Shown: piece after piece, positions 50,346 to 59,643 of the stretch
Layout: every line of letters begins with the position of its first letter
How positions within the stretch are numbered: the first letter of the stretch is position 1
NCBI RefSeq assembly: GCF_000497045.1
Contig: NW_015961959.1
Span: 930,001 to 994,000, forward strand
DNA: 64,000 bases
Reading direction: 5' to 3'
Origin: Kalmanozyma brasiliensis GHG001
Taxonomy: Eukaryota > Basidiomycota > Ustilaginomycetes > Ustilaginales
Made by a program: the position numbers and the translations under genes
The notes under the pieces: generated by a model
Seen by the model: only the letters and a program-made list of their open reading frames with translations
The model's database searches: none
What the model was told of the DNA's origin: nothing

Positions 50346-52367
50346 ATGGCAACAACCGCTGCACATGCATCCTGGGACGTCAGCGACCGGACAGTCTCGG
50401 TCCTGTCCACCTCTTCCCAGACGCACGTCGACTTGAACACTGCACTGTCACAGTCACCGCCGACAAAGATGACCGCTTGGTCTGCCAAACACGCAGATGG
50501 CTCGGAGCCGTCCGCTCCACCAGGGCTCGACCAAGACATGATCCCTGCCCCTGCCATTCCGATCGCTCAGCACATACCCGATACCACACAGGTCGGCCGC
50601 CAAAAAATTACCGCTTCACCACGAGCCGACCGTCCTCCACCACCGGCATGCATGCAGAACTGCATCTCCAGCATCGAATCATGCACTCAGGACATCGTGC
50701 GCTTCAACGAGCGCGTAGAACAGAACAGAGTACAGGCACAAGCACAGAGACAGGAGAATGGTGACCCTGTGGTAGCGAGAAAGGCCATGATTCCGATGGT
50801 GTTCATCATCCTCTCCTGGGTGTTTGTTGCTTTCGTGTGGCGCGTCTGCAGTCGATTGATACAGCAGAATCCGGCCGGCGCTATTCTGGGCACTCGGTCA
50901 GAAGGAATCGGTCTTCTGGTCGGATTCGTTATTCTCTGGATGATGAGCATCTGGTCGTATGTGGTGGTCATCTCCAAGGGTCCTGGTTTGGTCAAGGACT
51001 ATGTGGCCGAATCAGATCCTCCTCCCGCTGCTGCCCAGGGAGGATGGAACGGCGCACCAGCTCCGGCCCAGCCGTATGCACAGGGCTCATCTGAGCCCAT
51101 TGCGATTCCTGGAGCTGCCAATGGCGACGCTGCTGCGCATGCACCCGCTACATCACTGCCGTACCCGTCCTTCAACGCCGACCTCGAGCGGTTCGGAGGC
51201 CACCGCGCCTCTGCCGACAGCATGCGTGTGCTGCCTGGGTCAGTGGAGCCGAATCTCGATCACAGTGTTGATGTGTCGCACGCTCCTAACATGTCGTCCA
51301 GCGGTCCAGTGGATCATCTAGCCACAGAGCCACCGCCGCCGACCGACGATATCGAAACCACCGACCCAGCGGCTGACCCTGCGCTACCAGGCATACTCGG
51401 CCCACTCGCCGCAGCAGCCATGGGAGAAGGCCACGGTGTGCGCGAAGGTGCCGAAGCCATCGACCAAGCCAACGCAGCTCCTGTATCCGGCCCTTCCCCT
51501 GGCGATCCAACATCGTCCGGCTGGGCACCACCGCAACGTCGCCCTCAAAACGACCCACCGCCGCTCTCCCCCGCCGCGCTCTACTGCCATCGCTGTCGCC
51601 GCATCAAGCCACCTCGAGCGCACCACTGCCGTCGATGCGGCGTATGCGTCCTCAAAATGGATCACCACTGTCCCTGGGTCGGCGGATGCGTCGGTGCGCA
51701 CAACCAGCGCTTCTTCTTCACCTTTGTCCTCTGGGTCACGCTGCTCGAGCTCTACACTCTGATCTCCACCGCCATCTACTTTCACCGCGGCATACGGTCT
51801 CTCTCGAACAGCGGCGCGTGGCGGGTGGACGGATATCTGATTTCGTTGTTCCCGATTTGCGCCGTGTTCCTCATCTTCACAGGCGCACTGCTGGGCACGC
51901 ACATCTGGTTGATGGCGCACAACCTCACGACGATCGAGCATGTCGGTGTGAACCGCATGCAGGGAAGGGAGAGGGTGTTGGTGGATCGCTGGTTTGCTAC
52001 CCAGGCAAGCGGAAGTGGCGGTAAGGTGGGCGGGCTGAATCTGAAGCAGAAACGAAAGATGGTGAGAGGGTGGGATCGGGAGTGGGGCAGATTGACCGGC
52101 GAGGGGAATCGATGGTGGCTCGGCAGCACGCGGGAGGCGCAGTGGGAGAGCGAGGAGAGTGAGAAGCAGGATGCTGGGAAGCAGGGAGGTAAGGGACACG
52201 GGGCGTTTAGGACGAACATGGGACAGGCGCTGGGCGAGTCGGTGTGGTTGTGGGTGCTGCCACTAGGAAAGCATCCCAATGACGGATTGAGCTTCCCGAT
52301 GAACCCGAGGTTCGGAGAGCAGGGCGTATGGAGGAAGAGGGACGAATGGCCCGCTGAGCTGCGCTAA
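50346..52367 (+). CDS. DHHC palmitoyltransferase
   Basis: A 673-residue single-exon gene. The enzyme attaches palmitate to cysteines of membrane-associated proteins. The zinc-binding cysteine-rich domain is YCHRCRRIKPPRAHHCRRCG and the catalytic DHHC lies at residues 439-442 in KMDHHCPWVGGCVG, followed by N-x-R-F-F. Four membrane helices are visible: MVFIILSWVFVAFVW, GLLVGFVILWMMSIW, FFFTFVLWVTLLELYTLI and YLISLFPICAVFLIFTGALL. The T-T-x-E motif follows in LTTIEHVG. Unusually, about 190 residues of Ala/Pro-rich disordered sequence separate helix 2 from the DHHC domain, and about 130 precede helix 1. The tail after helix 4 has basic patches and a conserved-looking segment ending WPAELR. Which yeast Pfa/Swf1/Akr it matches is open. 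Confidence 0.94.
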   Translation: MATTAAHASWDVSDRTVSVLSTSSQTHVDLNTALSQSPPTKMTAWSAKHADGSEPSAPPGLDQDMIPAPAIPIAQHIPDTTQVGRQKITASPRADRPPPPACMQNCISSIESCTQDIVRFNERVEQNRVQAQAQRQENGDPVVARKAMIPMVFIILSWVFVAFVWRVCSRLIQQNPAGAILGTRSEGIGLLVGFVILWMMSIWSYVVVISKGPGLVKDYVAESDPPPAAAQGGWNGAPAPAQPYAQGSSEPIAIPGAANGDAAAHAPATSLPYPSFNADLERFGGHRASADSMRVLPGSVEPNLDHSVDVSHAPNMSSSGPVDHLATEPPPPTDDIETTDPAADPALPGILGPLAAAAMGEGHGVREGAEAIDQANAAPVSGPSPGDPTSSGWAPPQRRPQNDPPPLSPAALYCHRCRRIKPPRAHHCRRCGVCVLKMDHHCPWVGGCVGAHNQRFFFTFVLWVTLLELYTLISTAIYFHRGIRSLSNSGAWRVDGYLISLFPICAVFLIFTGALLGTHIWLMAHNLTTIEHVGVNRMQGRERVLVDRWFATQASGSGGKVGGLNLKQKRKMVRGWDREWGRLTGEGNRWWLGSTREAQWESEESEKQDAGKQGGKGHGAFRTNMGQALGESVWLWVLPLGKHPNDGLSFPMNPRFGEQGVWRKRDEWPAELR

Positions 52368-52505
52368 TCCTTTGTCGTCATCATCGATAATATACCCTGG
52401 CATCGTTCATCTCATCTCCTGAGCGTGCCTCATCATTCGTGACAATCGTCGATGTCACAGTCAAGACAGTGAACAGGGTATCAGTATTCCTCTTCTCCTA
52501 ACCAT

Positions 52506-53993
52506 CTACCGCATCGTTTCGGGCAACGACAGCCCAACAGCCAAATTCTTGGGCCCAAAATACTTCGCATAACACACCCTGCACCACACGTTGGCACCCC
52601 CCTTCACCCCACCCCCGTCCACAGGTCCCTCCTCCAACTTGCCGCTTTCCAACGTGGTACTGCAACCGTCGCATCTCAGACAGGCTCTGTGCCACTTTCG
52701 CCCCGCAGCCGCCTTCTGCTCTGCGAAATAAACGGGTCTCACGCAGCGCGCGCACAAGGGCGTGCCACCGGACGCATCGAAGATCGACGAGCTGAGCCCG
52801 ATGCGATCGATGCCGCTCTTCCGGCGGCTTGCGAGGTCGTCGTCCGTCGAAGAGCTCGACGGGATCGAGCGCGGAGGGGCGATCTTGGCAGTCGACGAGG
52901 CGCCCGTGAGGGTTTTCGGGTCCGGTCGACGGGGAGGCGGGAGCGCGCCGATCGCGGAGAGCGGGGACTGCGTGTTGACTTTGGATGCGGGCGTGGGGGA
53001 GGTGGTGGGGTTGGAGGTACCGCTGAAGCGTATTGAGCCGATGGTGTCGGAAGCGGCAACGCGACGCGTTTGGATGGTGATCGGCGTGCCGTCCTCTGAG
53101 AACGAGGTCTCTTCGGTGTACTGCGGTTGGGTGGATGGGGTAGAGCGAGTGGTGGCGGCGGGAGGCGAGGGCGTGGCGGTGTAGCTGAGAGAGGGGTCTA
53201 CGGACTGGGCTGGGGCTGGCGTGGACGTGACAGCCTCGGCACCACTTTCGTTGGCGAAGGCAGGTGTGGTCCTTGGCGTGCTGCCGATGCTCATCCCACC
53301 TACGGCAGCTTGAATGCGGGCAACGGGGTCATCCATGTCGATGCCGCCCGCAGCGATGGCTTCGTCGATGGATCGGATCGGGGCGACTGAGCCGCTCGTG
53401 CTAGAATGTCCTGGAGCTTGTTGAGCCGAATACGCTAGCGGAGACGATGGCTTGGTCGGCGACGGTGGAGAGGCAACCTGGCCAGCTGCACCAAGGCCGC
53501 GCGGACGGATGCTGATGCCCGGCACTTGGTCTTCGCTTCCTGCCAGCGACGCACCAGGATGGAACTTGGTCGGACTTGGCGATCGCCTCTCAGCTTCGAG
53601 ATGACCTCTGCTCAGTGCTGTCTCGGGTGTGTTGTACTGCTGTTGCGCAAAAGCCGGTCCTGTCCTCGAAGGCGTGCCGATGGGGCTTCGAGTCGCATTT
53701 GACAAGTTCGTAGCAGGAGAGCGCGGAGACTTGGGCGAGGTCGGGTTGAGCGAGACTGCCTTGGCGAATCCGCCCTTGCCCGTTCCGAGGTGCTCCTTGT
53801 GGCAGTTCTTGCAGTAGGGCTCGCCGTCATGCTCCACTAGCAAGGTCGAATCAAGTCGCTTGTTGCACACGACGCACGTGAGGCACGTCTTGTGGTAGGG
53901 TTTCGAAGCTGGACCGATGACCTGCTCTGCCAAGAAGACTGAGGTGTTGCATCTAGCGCACTTTGGCGCTGCTGGTACTGCAAATCGAGGCAT
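52506..53993 (-). CDS. Two-LIM-domain protein
   Basis: A 495-residue single-exon gene. LIM domain 1 spans about residues 12-67 (CARC ... H-K-T-C ... CVVC ... Y-C-K-N-C-H), with all eight zinc ligands in order. The second lies at the C-terminus, about residues 414-475 (CARC ... W-H-R-A-C-L-R-C-D-G-C ... WCRVCYAKYFG). Between them lie about 340 residues rich in Ser, Pro and Thr with many S-P and T-P sites (for example SPKSPRSPA), probable kinase targets. Fungal proteins of this form (Pxl1/Rga-like without the GAP part) act at the actin cytoskeleton and sites of polarised growth. The LIM at both ends with a disordered centre is the clearest feature. No catalytic domain is present. Confidence 0.9.
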   Translation of the reverse strand: MPRFAVPAAPKCARCNTSVFLAEQVIGPASKPYHKTCLTCVVCNKRLDSTLLVEHDGEPYCKNCHKEHLGTGKGGFAKAVSLNPTSPKSPRSPATNLSNATRSPIGTPSRTGPAFAQQQYNTPETALSRGHLEAERRSPSPTKFHPGASLAGSEDQVPGISIRPRGLGAAGQVASPPSPTKPSSPLAYSAQQAPGHSSTSGSVAPIRSIDEAIAAGGIDMDDPVARIQAAVGGMSIGSTPRTTPAFANESGAEAVTSTPAPAQSVDPSLSYTATPSPPAATTRSTPSTQPQYTEETSFSEDGTPITIQTRRVAASDTIGSIRFSGTSNPTTSPTPASKVNTQSPLSAIGALPPPRRPDPKTLTGASSTAKIAPPRSIPSSSSTDDDLASRRKSGIDRIGLSSSIFDASGGTPLCARCVRPVYFAEQKAAAGRKWHRACLRCDGCSTTLESGKLEEGPVDGGGVKGGANVWCRVCYAKYFGPKNLAVGLSLPETMR

Positions 53994-54645
53994 GGTGGGG
54001 AGTAATCACGAGGAGACGAAGGATTAGATCAGACCGGATGAGGCACGGTTGCTTCGATGCCCGTGCGGCGGTTCTGTGTCCAGGATTGCGTGACTGTAAA
54101 GACGAACTCGGCAGCCTGAGGAAGTGGCGTCGAAGAGCTCGTTGAGGCTTGCGGAGAAGCGGCGAAGCGGACAGATGAGGAGGTGTGGATTGTGGTGGAA
54201 GTGAAGGATGACAGCTCAGTGCAACAGATGGCTGTGGAGGTGTTGCTTGATGTCGTTTGTCCGTGGGTTGAGCGTGGCGCAGCACGGCTGTGCAGTGTTT
54301 GTTGCATGCATATCTCGATTTCGACCCTGAAAAGAGATGCACAGATCCAACGCGTCTCAAGATTTCGTGCACGCGGTGAAGGTCATCTCTAGATCTAACA
54401 TTTGAAGTCGAGCGCTGGAACAGCATCGTTTCGGAAGCGTCACAGTCATCGGTCCATTGCTGATGCCTTGCATGGGCTGCAGACTCAGTACACATACGTA
54501 GCAGCTGTGGCCTCATTAGATATGTCCATAGCTGAGATGTCGACGACACGGGAGTCTCCAGGTATGCACTTCAGTCTCTGTTTGCGCATGAGGCCGTACA
54601 TTCCTAGTCTACATTATCGAAACCGACGAGATGAAGCACCTACGC
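53994..54645. other. Intergenic region upstream of the LIM gene
   Basis: About 650 bases between two minus-strand genes, the LIM gene downstream and MsrA upstream. The minus-strand frame to 54549 shows random composition with many Ser, His and Arg and is not supported. Confidence 0.4.
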
Positions 54646-55290
54646 TCACCACCAGTAGCGGTGGGTCGAGCAGTGGTAGCCATTGGGGTTGTTGATCAAG
54701 TACTGCTGGTGGTAGTCATCCGCAGGGAAGAAGTCCTCCTTAGGTCGAACCTCAAGCTGCGTTACGATTTTCTTGCCCTTGGGGTCAAAATGCTTCTTCT
54801 GCACCTCCTCGGTCACCTTTTTGGCAATGTCGAGCTGGTTCTGGTCGTGTGCGAAAATGGCGGATCGATACTGGGTGCCACGGTCGTTGCCCTGCTGGTT
54901 GAGCTGCGTCGGATCGTGCGTGCGGTAGAAGAATTCAATGATCTCGGCATAAGACACCTTGGACGGGTCGTACTTGATCTGTGCCGCCTCGGCATGGCCA
55001 GTGCGGCCGGTGCAGACTTCCTCGTACGAAGGGTTCTTGCTCGACTCCTTTCCACCGATGAAGCCGACCTTGCAGTCGAGCAGACCCTTGCCGTTCGAGT
55101 AGGCCTTGCGGTAGATCTCTTCGGTGCCCCAGAAGCAGCCGTTGGCAACGGTGGCGTACTCGTGTCCAGACATGGCGTGGGAACTCTCGAGTGCTTGCTG
55201 AGCGGCTTGTGCGGTAGGAGTGGTGGGAGGTCCCAAGTGTTGGATCAGAGGTTGCGACGACTTGGTGAAGAGCGAGAAGAATCGGCTCAT
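54646..55290 (-). CDS. MXR1: Peptide methionine sulfoxide reductase A
   Basis: A 214-residue single-exon gene. The enzyme reduces the S-form of methionine sulfoxide in proteins with thioredoxin. The catalytic Cys 52 is in NGCFWGTEE, followed by VGFIGGKESSKNPSYEEVC, with G-R-T-G-H-A-E, FFYRTHDPTQLNQQGND and G-T-Q-Y-R-S, and the typical end QQYLINNPNGYHCSTHRYWW. The upstream open frame to 55443 starts with GTG and would give a hydrophobic segment (LLLTAVFGLLAIVYLP) followed by MSRFF; the ATG at 55290 is the first one. The 39 residues before MSGHEY could be a weak mitochondrial presequence; a second start at 55173 would give the cytosolic form. Dual targeting is plausible but not shown. Confidence 0.95.
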   Translation of the reverse strand: MSRFFSLFTKSSQPLIQHLGPPTTPTAQAAQQALESSHAMSGHEYATVANGCFWGTEEIYRKAYSNGKGLLDCKVGFIGGKESSKNPSYEEVCTGRTGHAEAAQIKYDPSKVSYAEIIEFFYRTHDPTQLNQQGNDRGTQYRSAIFAHDQNQLDIAKKVTEEVQKKHFDPKGKKIVTQLEVRPKEDFFPADDYHQQYLINNPNGYHCSTHRYWW

Positions 55291-55716
55291 CAGAGGTAGA
55301 TAGACGATTGCAAGTAGGCCGAATACAGCGGTAAGTAGAAGGCGACGCAGTTTGGGCGATGCGATCGGTTGATGTGGTGGTGTGGGGGGTGTCAAGGCGA
55401 AGTGGCAATGGTTCCAGATGTGTTGGCCGTCTTGGACATGCACTACCTCTCCACACCCGTCCCGCAGCTGGTCAAATCGGAAGATGACGTGATCCGCTCA
55501 AGTAAAAGGCGCTCAGCCTCGAAAAAAGGATAGCCGGGATCGGGCAGATAGTCAGACTTCTCTCCCGATCTCCCAGGACCCTTTAGACCAACACTTGATG
55601 CATGCACGGACATCGTGGGCTTGCACTACCTCAACCACCACTTGGCGAGTACGACATGGTCAACCTGTAATCTTGTACGACTTTTCCGGACACATCGAGT
55701 AAACCTGGCAGGCAAG
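55291..55716. other. Divergent intergenic region between MsrA and EXO70
   Basis: About 425 bases. Frames on both strands stay open into it but have no ATG. No other element is recognised. Confidence 0.4.
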
Positions 55717-57903
55717 ATGTCGTACGCTGGACCGAGCAGCGGTGCTTCTGTGTCGTCCACGACCCGACCTCTGCGCTCAACAAGCCCATCTGCGTACGCT
55801 ACTCATGCAGGCTTGGGTAGTCATGACGACACCGAAGTCGCTTTTGCAGAGCTACAGATGCTCTCGCAGAATCAACGAAAGCTGGCCACCCTCACAAGTC
55901 GCATGACCACCATCCTCTCCGGTTTCGACAAGCGCCTCATCAAGCTGGAAGGCAGCATCTTGCCCATTCACAAGGGCACACAGAGGCTGGCGCGAATGTC
56001 GGACAACATCGATCTCACCTTGGCCGCCCTCAACAAGACACTTGGCCACTACGATGTCGTCCTCGATGAACAGCCACTGCTCAAGAAAGGCGCCGACGCT
56101 AGAGACACACGACCCTACATGGACACGATCGACCGCGTCGTCAAGGGACTCCAATACCTCGAACAATCGAACCTCAAAAGCCAGGAGGGTGTCATGAAGC
56201 GCATGTACGACCTCATCGAGCTGGGTTCTCGCAATCTCTGCGGCGTCATTTCAGACTGGGTTCGCGCTGATTCGGAACCCATCGACTTGGCCGAATACAG
56301 CCGCGATGCTCACTACCCTGTGCCTTCCGAAGAGACGCACAATGCGATCGTTCCCATCCTCAACTACCTCTCGACGTTACCGAGACATCCTCGCACGGGT
56401 TACACACCGCTCTCCGCTGGCTTTGCTGCATATGCCTCGGTGAGGAGCAATTATCTCACGCAGTGCCTGGACCCATTAGCAGCGAGACTGCGACAGCATG
56501 CCATTGAAAGGATCGGCACTGGGGCCGGCGGCTCGGGAATGACCATGGCCAACCACGATGACGACGAAGATCATCACTCGGCCTATCGACGCGGCGAGGC
56601 CGGTGCCGTCGAGCTGTTCGAAGCGTACTACGGCATGCTGGACAACGAGTATCGAATCCTGCAGGCGGTCATGGTCTCGGCTGAGCTGGGCGAGGAGACG
56701 CTGTTGCTGGCATCGACCTTCTCGCAGCTGGTGTCTGCTGCCCTCGCGGCTCTCATCGAATCGCTCAGCTCCATCTCATCCCACGTCCGCCGGCATTTGG
56801 GCACTCATACGTCGTTCCTGCTCGATCTCATTGGCGCCATGTCAGGCATCATCTTGACGGGTCAGTGGGAGGTGCTCGTGCGCTCGATGGAAGACTCTCC
56901 GGAAGCACCTTTGTCCAGCAATTTTCCGATCAACAAGACAGATGTTGACATCAATGCAGGCTTTGCACCCGCCTCGGAGCTGCTCGAGATCTATAGCAAG
57001 CTCAAAAACACCGCCATCGGCATCTTTCCACGCTTCATCGAGGATATCAAGGCCATCCCCACACGCAAAGCGGCCGAAGTTCCCAGCACCTCGGTCAACG
57101 AGATCACCTACTTGGGGCTGCAGTTTGTTCGCCAGGTCACCGAGTACAGCGACATTGTCTCGCCGCTGCTGCACACGCTTGGCAACGGCAATTGGATGAT
57201 GGCGAGTGGCGTCGCACCCGTTCTCTCGCTGGGGCTGGATAGCGACGCGAGCAAGCAGAGCATTGTCGGGGACTACCTGAACGATGTCGTTGCCGTGATC
57301 CTCACCTCGCTTGAAGCACGGTCCCGTGCCATTCGTCAGCCATCTACTGCGTCCGTGTTCCTGCTCAACAACATCGGCCACCTTCGACGCTCTCTATCGG
57401 CACCCTTACCAAGCTACCTTGGCGCAGCAGACGACGGGAGCAGTGTGTCGATCATCTCGCTGCACCTCGGGGAGATGGGCGATGATCTGCTTGCTACGGC
57501 GTTGCGCCAAGCCAACACGGCCTACCTCGATGCCTGGTCGCCGGTCGTCGCGCCGCTGATGGAGGACCAGCCGCTGAACACGAACGCGCACTACCACCGC
57601 CACGCGACATCCAAGCTCATCGGTGTTGGCTCCGGTTCCGAGAAGAACCAGGTCAAAGACCGTTTCGCCAGGTTCTACGAAGCGCTGGATGATCTGGAGC
57701 GTCTCCACCGCGCATATCCTGTCAGCAGGGAGGACGTTGAGCTGAAGGAGAGCTTGAAGCGAGACGTCACACGACTCGTCGGTCCGATGTACGCGAGGTT
57801 TCTCGGCAAGCACAAGGCCGGTGACTTTACCAAGAACCCGAGCAAGCATATTCGCATGACGGAACAGGAGGTCGAGGACAAGATCGCCAGCCTGTTCCGG
57901 TAG
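55717..57903 (+). CDS. EXO70: Exocyst complex subunit EXO70
   Basis: A 728-residue single-exon gene. Exo70 binds phosphoinositides and Rho GTPases at the plasma membrane and tethers secretory vesicles. The N-terminal part (about residues 40-130) is helical and coiled-coil-like, with LSQNQRKLATLTSRMTTILS. Y-L-E-Q-S-N-L-K-S-Q and L-I-E-L-G-S-R-N-L match the Exo70 core. The C-terminal pfam Exo70 region includes the V-A-V-I-L-T-S-L-E-A-R-S-R segment with SVFLLNNIGHLRRSL, and the end of the protein (KHIRMTEQEVEDKIASLF) matches the basic C-terminal lipid-binding helix. An inserted acidic loop (HDDDEDHHSAY) occurs near residue 285. The frame continues upstream to a GTG at 55615; the ATG at 55717 is the best start. 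Confidence 0.92.
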   Translation: MSYAGPSSGASVSSTTRPLRSTSPSAYATHAGLGSHDDTEVAFAELQMLSQNQRKLATLTSRMTTILSGFDKRLIKLEGSILPIHKGTQRLARMSDNIDLTLAALNKTLGHYDVVLDEQPLLKKGADARDTRPYMDTIDRVVKGLQYLEQSNLKSQEGVMKRMYDLIELGSRNLCGVISDWVRADSEPIDLAEYSRDAHYPVPSEETHNAIVPILNYLSTLPRHPRTGYTPLSAGFAAYASVRSNYLTQCLDPLAARLRQHAIERIGTGAGGSGMTMANHDDDEDHHSAYRRGEAGAVELFEAYYGMLDNEYRILQAVMVSAELGEETLLLASTFSQLVSAALAALIESLSSISSHVRRHLGTHTSFLLDLIGAMSGIILTGQWEVLVRSMEDSPEAPLSSNFPINKTDVDINAGFAPASELLEIYSKLKNTAIGIFPRFIEDIKAIPTRKAAEVPSTSVNEITYLGLQFVRQVTEYSDIVSPLLHTLGNGNWMMASGVAPVLSLGLDSDASKQSIVGDYLNDVVAVILTSLEARSRAIRQPSTASVFLLNNIGHLRRSLSAPLPSYLGAADDGSSVSIISLHLGEMGDDLLATALRQANTAYLDAWSPVVAPLMEDQPLNTNAHYHRHATSKLIGVGSGSEKNQVKDRFARFYEALDDLERLHRAYPVSREDVELKESLKRDVTRLVGPMYARFLGKHKAGDFTKNPSKHIRMTEQEVEDKIASLFR

Positions 57904-58398
57904 GCGATACCGGTCCCCACTAGTCTCGTTCAAGTATCTTCGTTGTATTCTACACCCTTCATCAACGGAACTCATCGCATTGCATCTCATGGGTCTCACG
58001 ACGATGTCGACGAAATGGATCTTGACGCCGGAGCTGACAATGAGAAGGAGAAATCAAGGTCGAGAAAATGACTGCCAAAATTGTGAGAAAGAGGCCGGTC
58101 ACACGCGGCCCAAAACCGCGGGGCGGAAGAAAGTTGCGGCGGAAGAAAGTTGAGACAGAAGAATCACGGAAATGACGGAAGCCAGCCGCCTTTCCTCAGC
58201 ACGAGAGGTGGAGCGTGCTGCCTTCCCCCACAACCGACGAGGTGAAAGAACAACAGACTAGCAAACGGCATTACCATCTTCCGTCTCGACCACCACAGCA
58301 TCCCGTCCACGCTTGAAGCCATCCAGCACCAAGACTGCTCCTGCAGCGAACAGAACAAGCTAACGACGTCGAAGGAGCCCACCGCAACTTCCATCACT
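57904..58398. other. Intergenic region upstream of the thiolase
   Basis: About 495 bases. It contains a 16-bp tandem duplication at 58122-58153. No coding sequence is supported. Confidence 0.45.
58122..58153. repeat. 16-bp tandem duplication
   Basis: GGCGGAAGAAAGTTGC is followed directly by GGCGGAAGAAAGTTGA (15 of 16 bases identical), about 250 bases before the thiolase ATG. Confidence 0.7.
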
Positions 58399-59643
58399 AT
58401 GGCATTCCGTACCACCTCAGCTGTGCGACAAGGCTTGCAGAGCCTGCTGCAAAAGCGAGCGGATGATGTGGTGTTCACCACGGCGCTTCGAACGCCCATC
58501 GCGCGCATGAAGAAGGGCTTCAAAGACGCCTATCCGGAAGAGCTCCTCTCGCACGTCCTCCGCCGTACCCGCGAGCGACTCGAGTCTCGTGGCGTGGACA
58601 CCTCCATCATTGAAGACATCTGCACGGGCACGGTGCTCATGGAGCTGGGTGGCGCGAAGTCTGGACGAATGGCTGCCTTGCACGCGGGCATGCCCGTCAC
58701 TTCGGCTTATAAAACCGTCAACCGCCAATGCGCGAGTTCGCTGCAATCCATCACGGACATCGCCAACGCCATCCGCGCCGGTGAGATCCAGTGCGGCATC
58801 GCGGCGGGTGTCGAATCCATGACGCGCAACTATGGCTCCCGCGCTATCCCCACCGACCTTAGTCCGCTGCTCAAAGAAAGCGAAAGCGTTGATGCGAGGG
58901 ATTGCATCCTGCCCATGGGCGAGACGTCCGAACGTGTTGCGGACAAGTGGAACATCAGCCGCGAACGTCAAGATGAGTTTGCCGCCGAGTCGCACCGTCG
59001 TGCCGAGGCCGCCCAACAGGACGGTCGGCTAGCATCCGAGATCGAACCCATCGAAGTCCGATGGATCGACACGGACACCGGTGCCGAGTCTATCAAACTC
59101 ATTAGCAAGGATGAAGGCATTCGACCAGGAACCACCGCCGAATCGCTATCGAAGCTCAAACCTGTTTTCCGCAAGGACGGGCGGAGCACCGCAGGCAACT
59201 CGTCGCAGGTCTCGGACGGTGCGGTTGCGCTCACCATGGCCCGACGCGATGTGGCCGAGGCAGCAGGGATGGAGATTTTGGGCAGATGGGTGGGAACAGC
59301 GACCAAGGGCGTCAAGCCCGACGTCATGGGCATCGGTCCCGCCGAGGCCGTGCCCAAGCTCCTCCAGCGCTTTGGGGTGACGACGGAGGAGGTGGATCTG
59401 TGGGAGCTCAACGAGGCGTTTGCTTCGCAGAGCCTGATGGTGATGGATACGCTCAAGTTGGATGTGGCCAAGGTGAACGTCAAGGGTGGAGCGATTGCAT
59501 TGGGACACCCGCTCGGCGCGTCGGGTGGGAGATTGGTGACGAGTCTGTTGGCCGAGCTGAGGAGGACGGGCCAGCAGGTGGGGGTGGCTACGCTCTGCTG
59601 CGGGACTGGATACGGCAAAGCCTCGCTCATCATCGCCGAGTAG
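58399..59643 (+). CDS. POT1: 3-ketoacyl-CoA thiolase (acetyl-CoA acyltransferase)
   Basis: A 414-residue single-exon gene catalysing the last step of beta-oxidation: 3-ketoacyl-CoA plus CoA to acetyl-CoA plus a shortened acyl-CoA. The acyl-accepting Cys 111 is in NRQCASSLQ, followed by G-x-E-S-M-T; H370 is in GHPLGASGGR and the second Cys is at 400/401 in LCCGTGYGK. The N-terminal 20 residues (MAFRTTSAVRQGLQSLLQKR) are basic. They could be a PTS2-like peroxisomal signal, but the exact R-[LV]-x5-[HQ]-[LA] pattern is not met, or a mitochondrial presequence. There is no PTS1 (ends in IIAE). Overall closer to peroxisomal Pot1 than to cytosolic Erg10, judging by the N-terminal sequence and D-E-F-A-A-E-S-H segment. 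Confidence 0.93.
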   Translation: MAFRTTSAVRQGLQSLLQKRADDVVFTTALRTPIARMKKGFKDAYPEELLSHVLRRTRERLESRGVDTSIIEDICTGTVLMELGGAKSGRMAALHAGMPVTSAYKTVNRQCASSLQSITDIANAIRAGEIQCGIAAGVESMTRNYGSRAIPTDLSPLLKESESVDARDCILPMGETSERVADKWNISRERQDEFAAESHRRAEAAQQDGRLASEIEPIEVRWIDTDTGAESIKLISKDEGIRPGTTAESLSKLKPVFRKDGRSTAGNSSQVSDGAVALTMARRDVAEAAGMEILGRWVGTATKGVKPDVMGIGPAEAVPKLLQRFGVTTEEVDLWELNEAFASQSLMVMDTLKLDVAKVNVKGGAIALGHPLGASGGRLVTSLLAELRRTGQQVGVATLCCGTGYGKASLIIAE

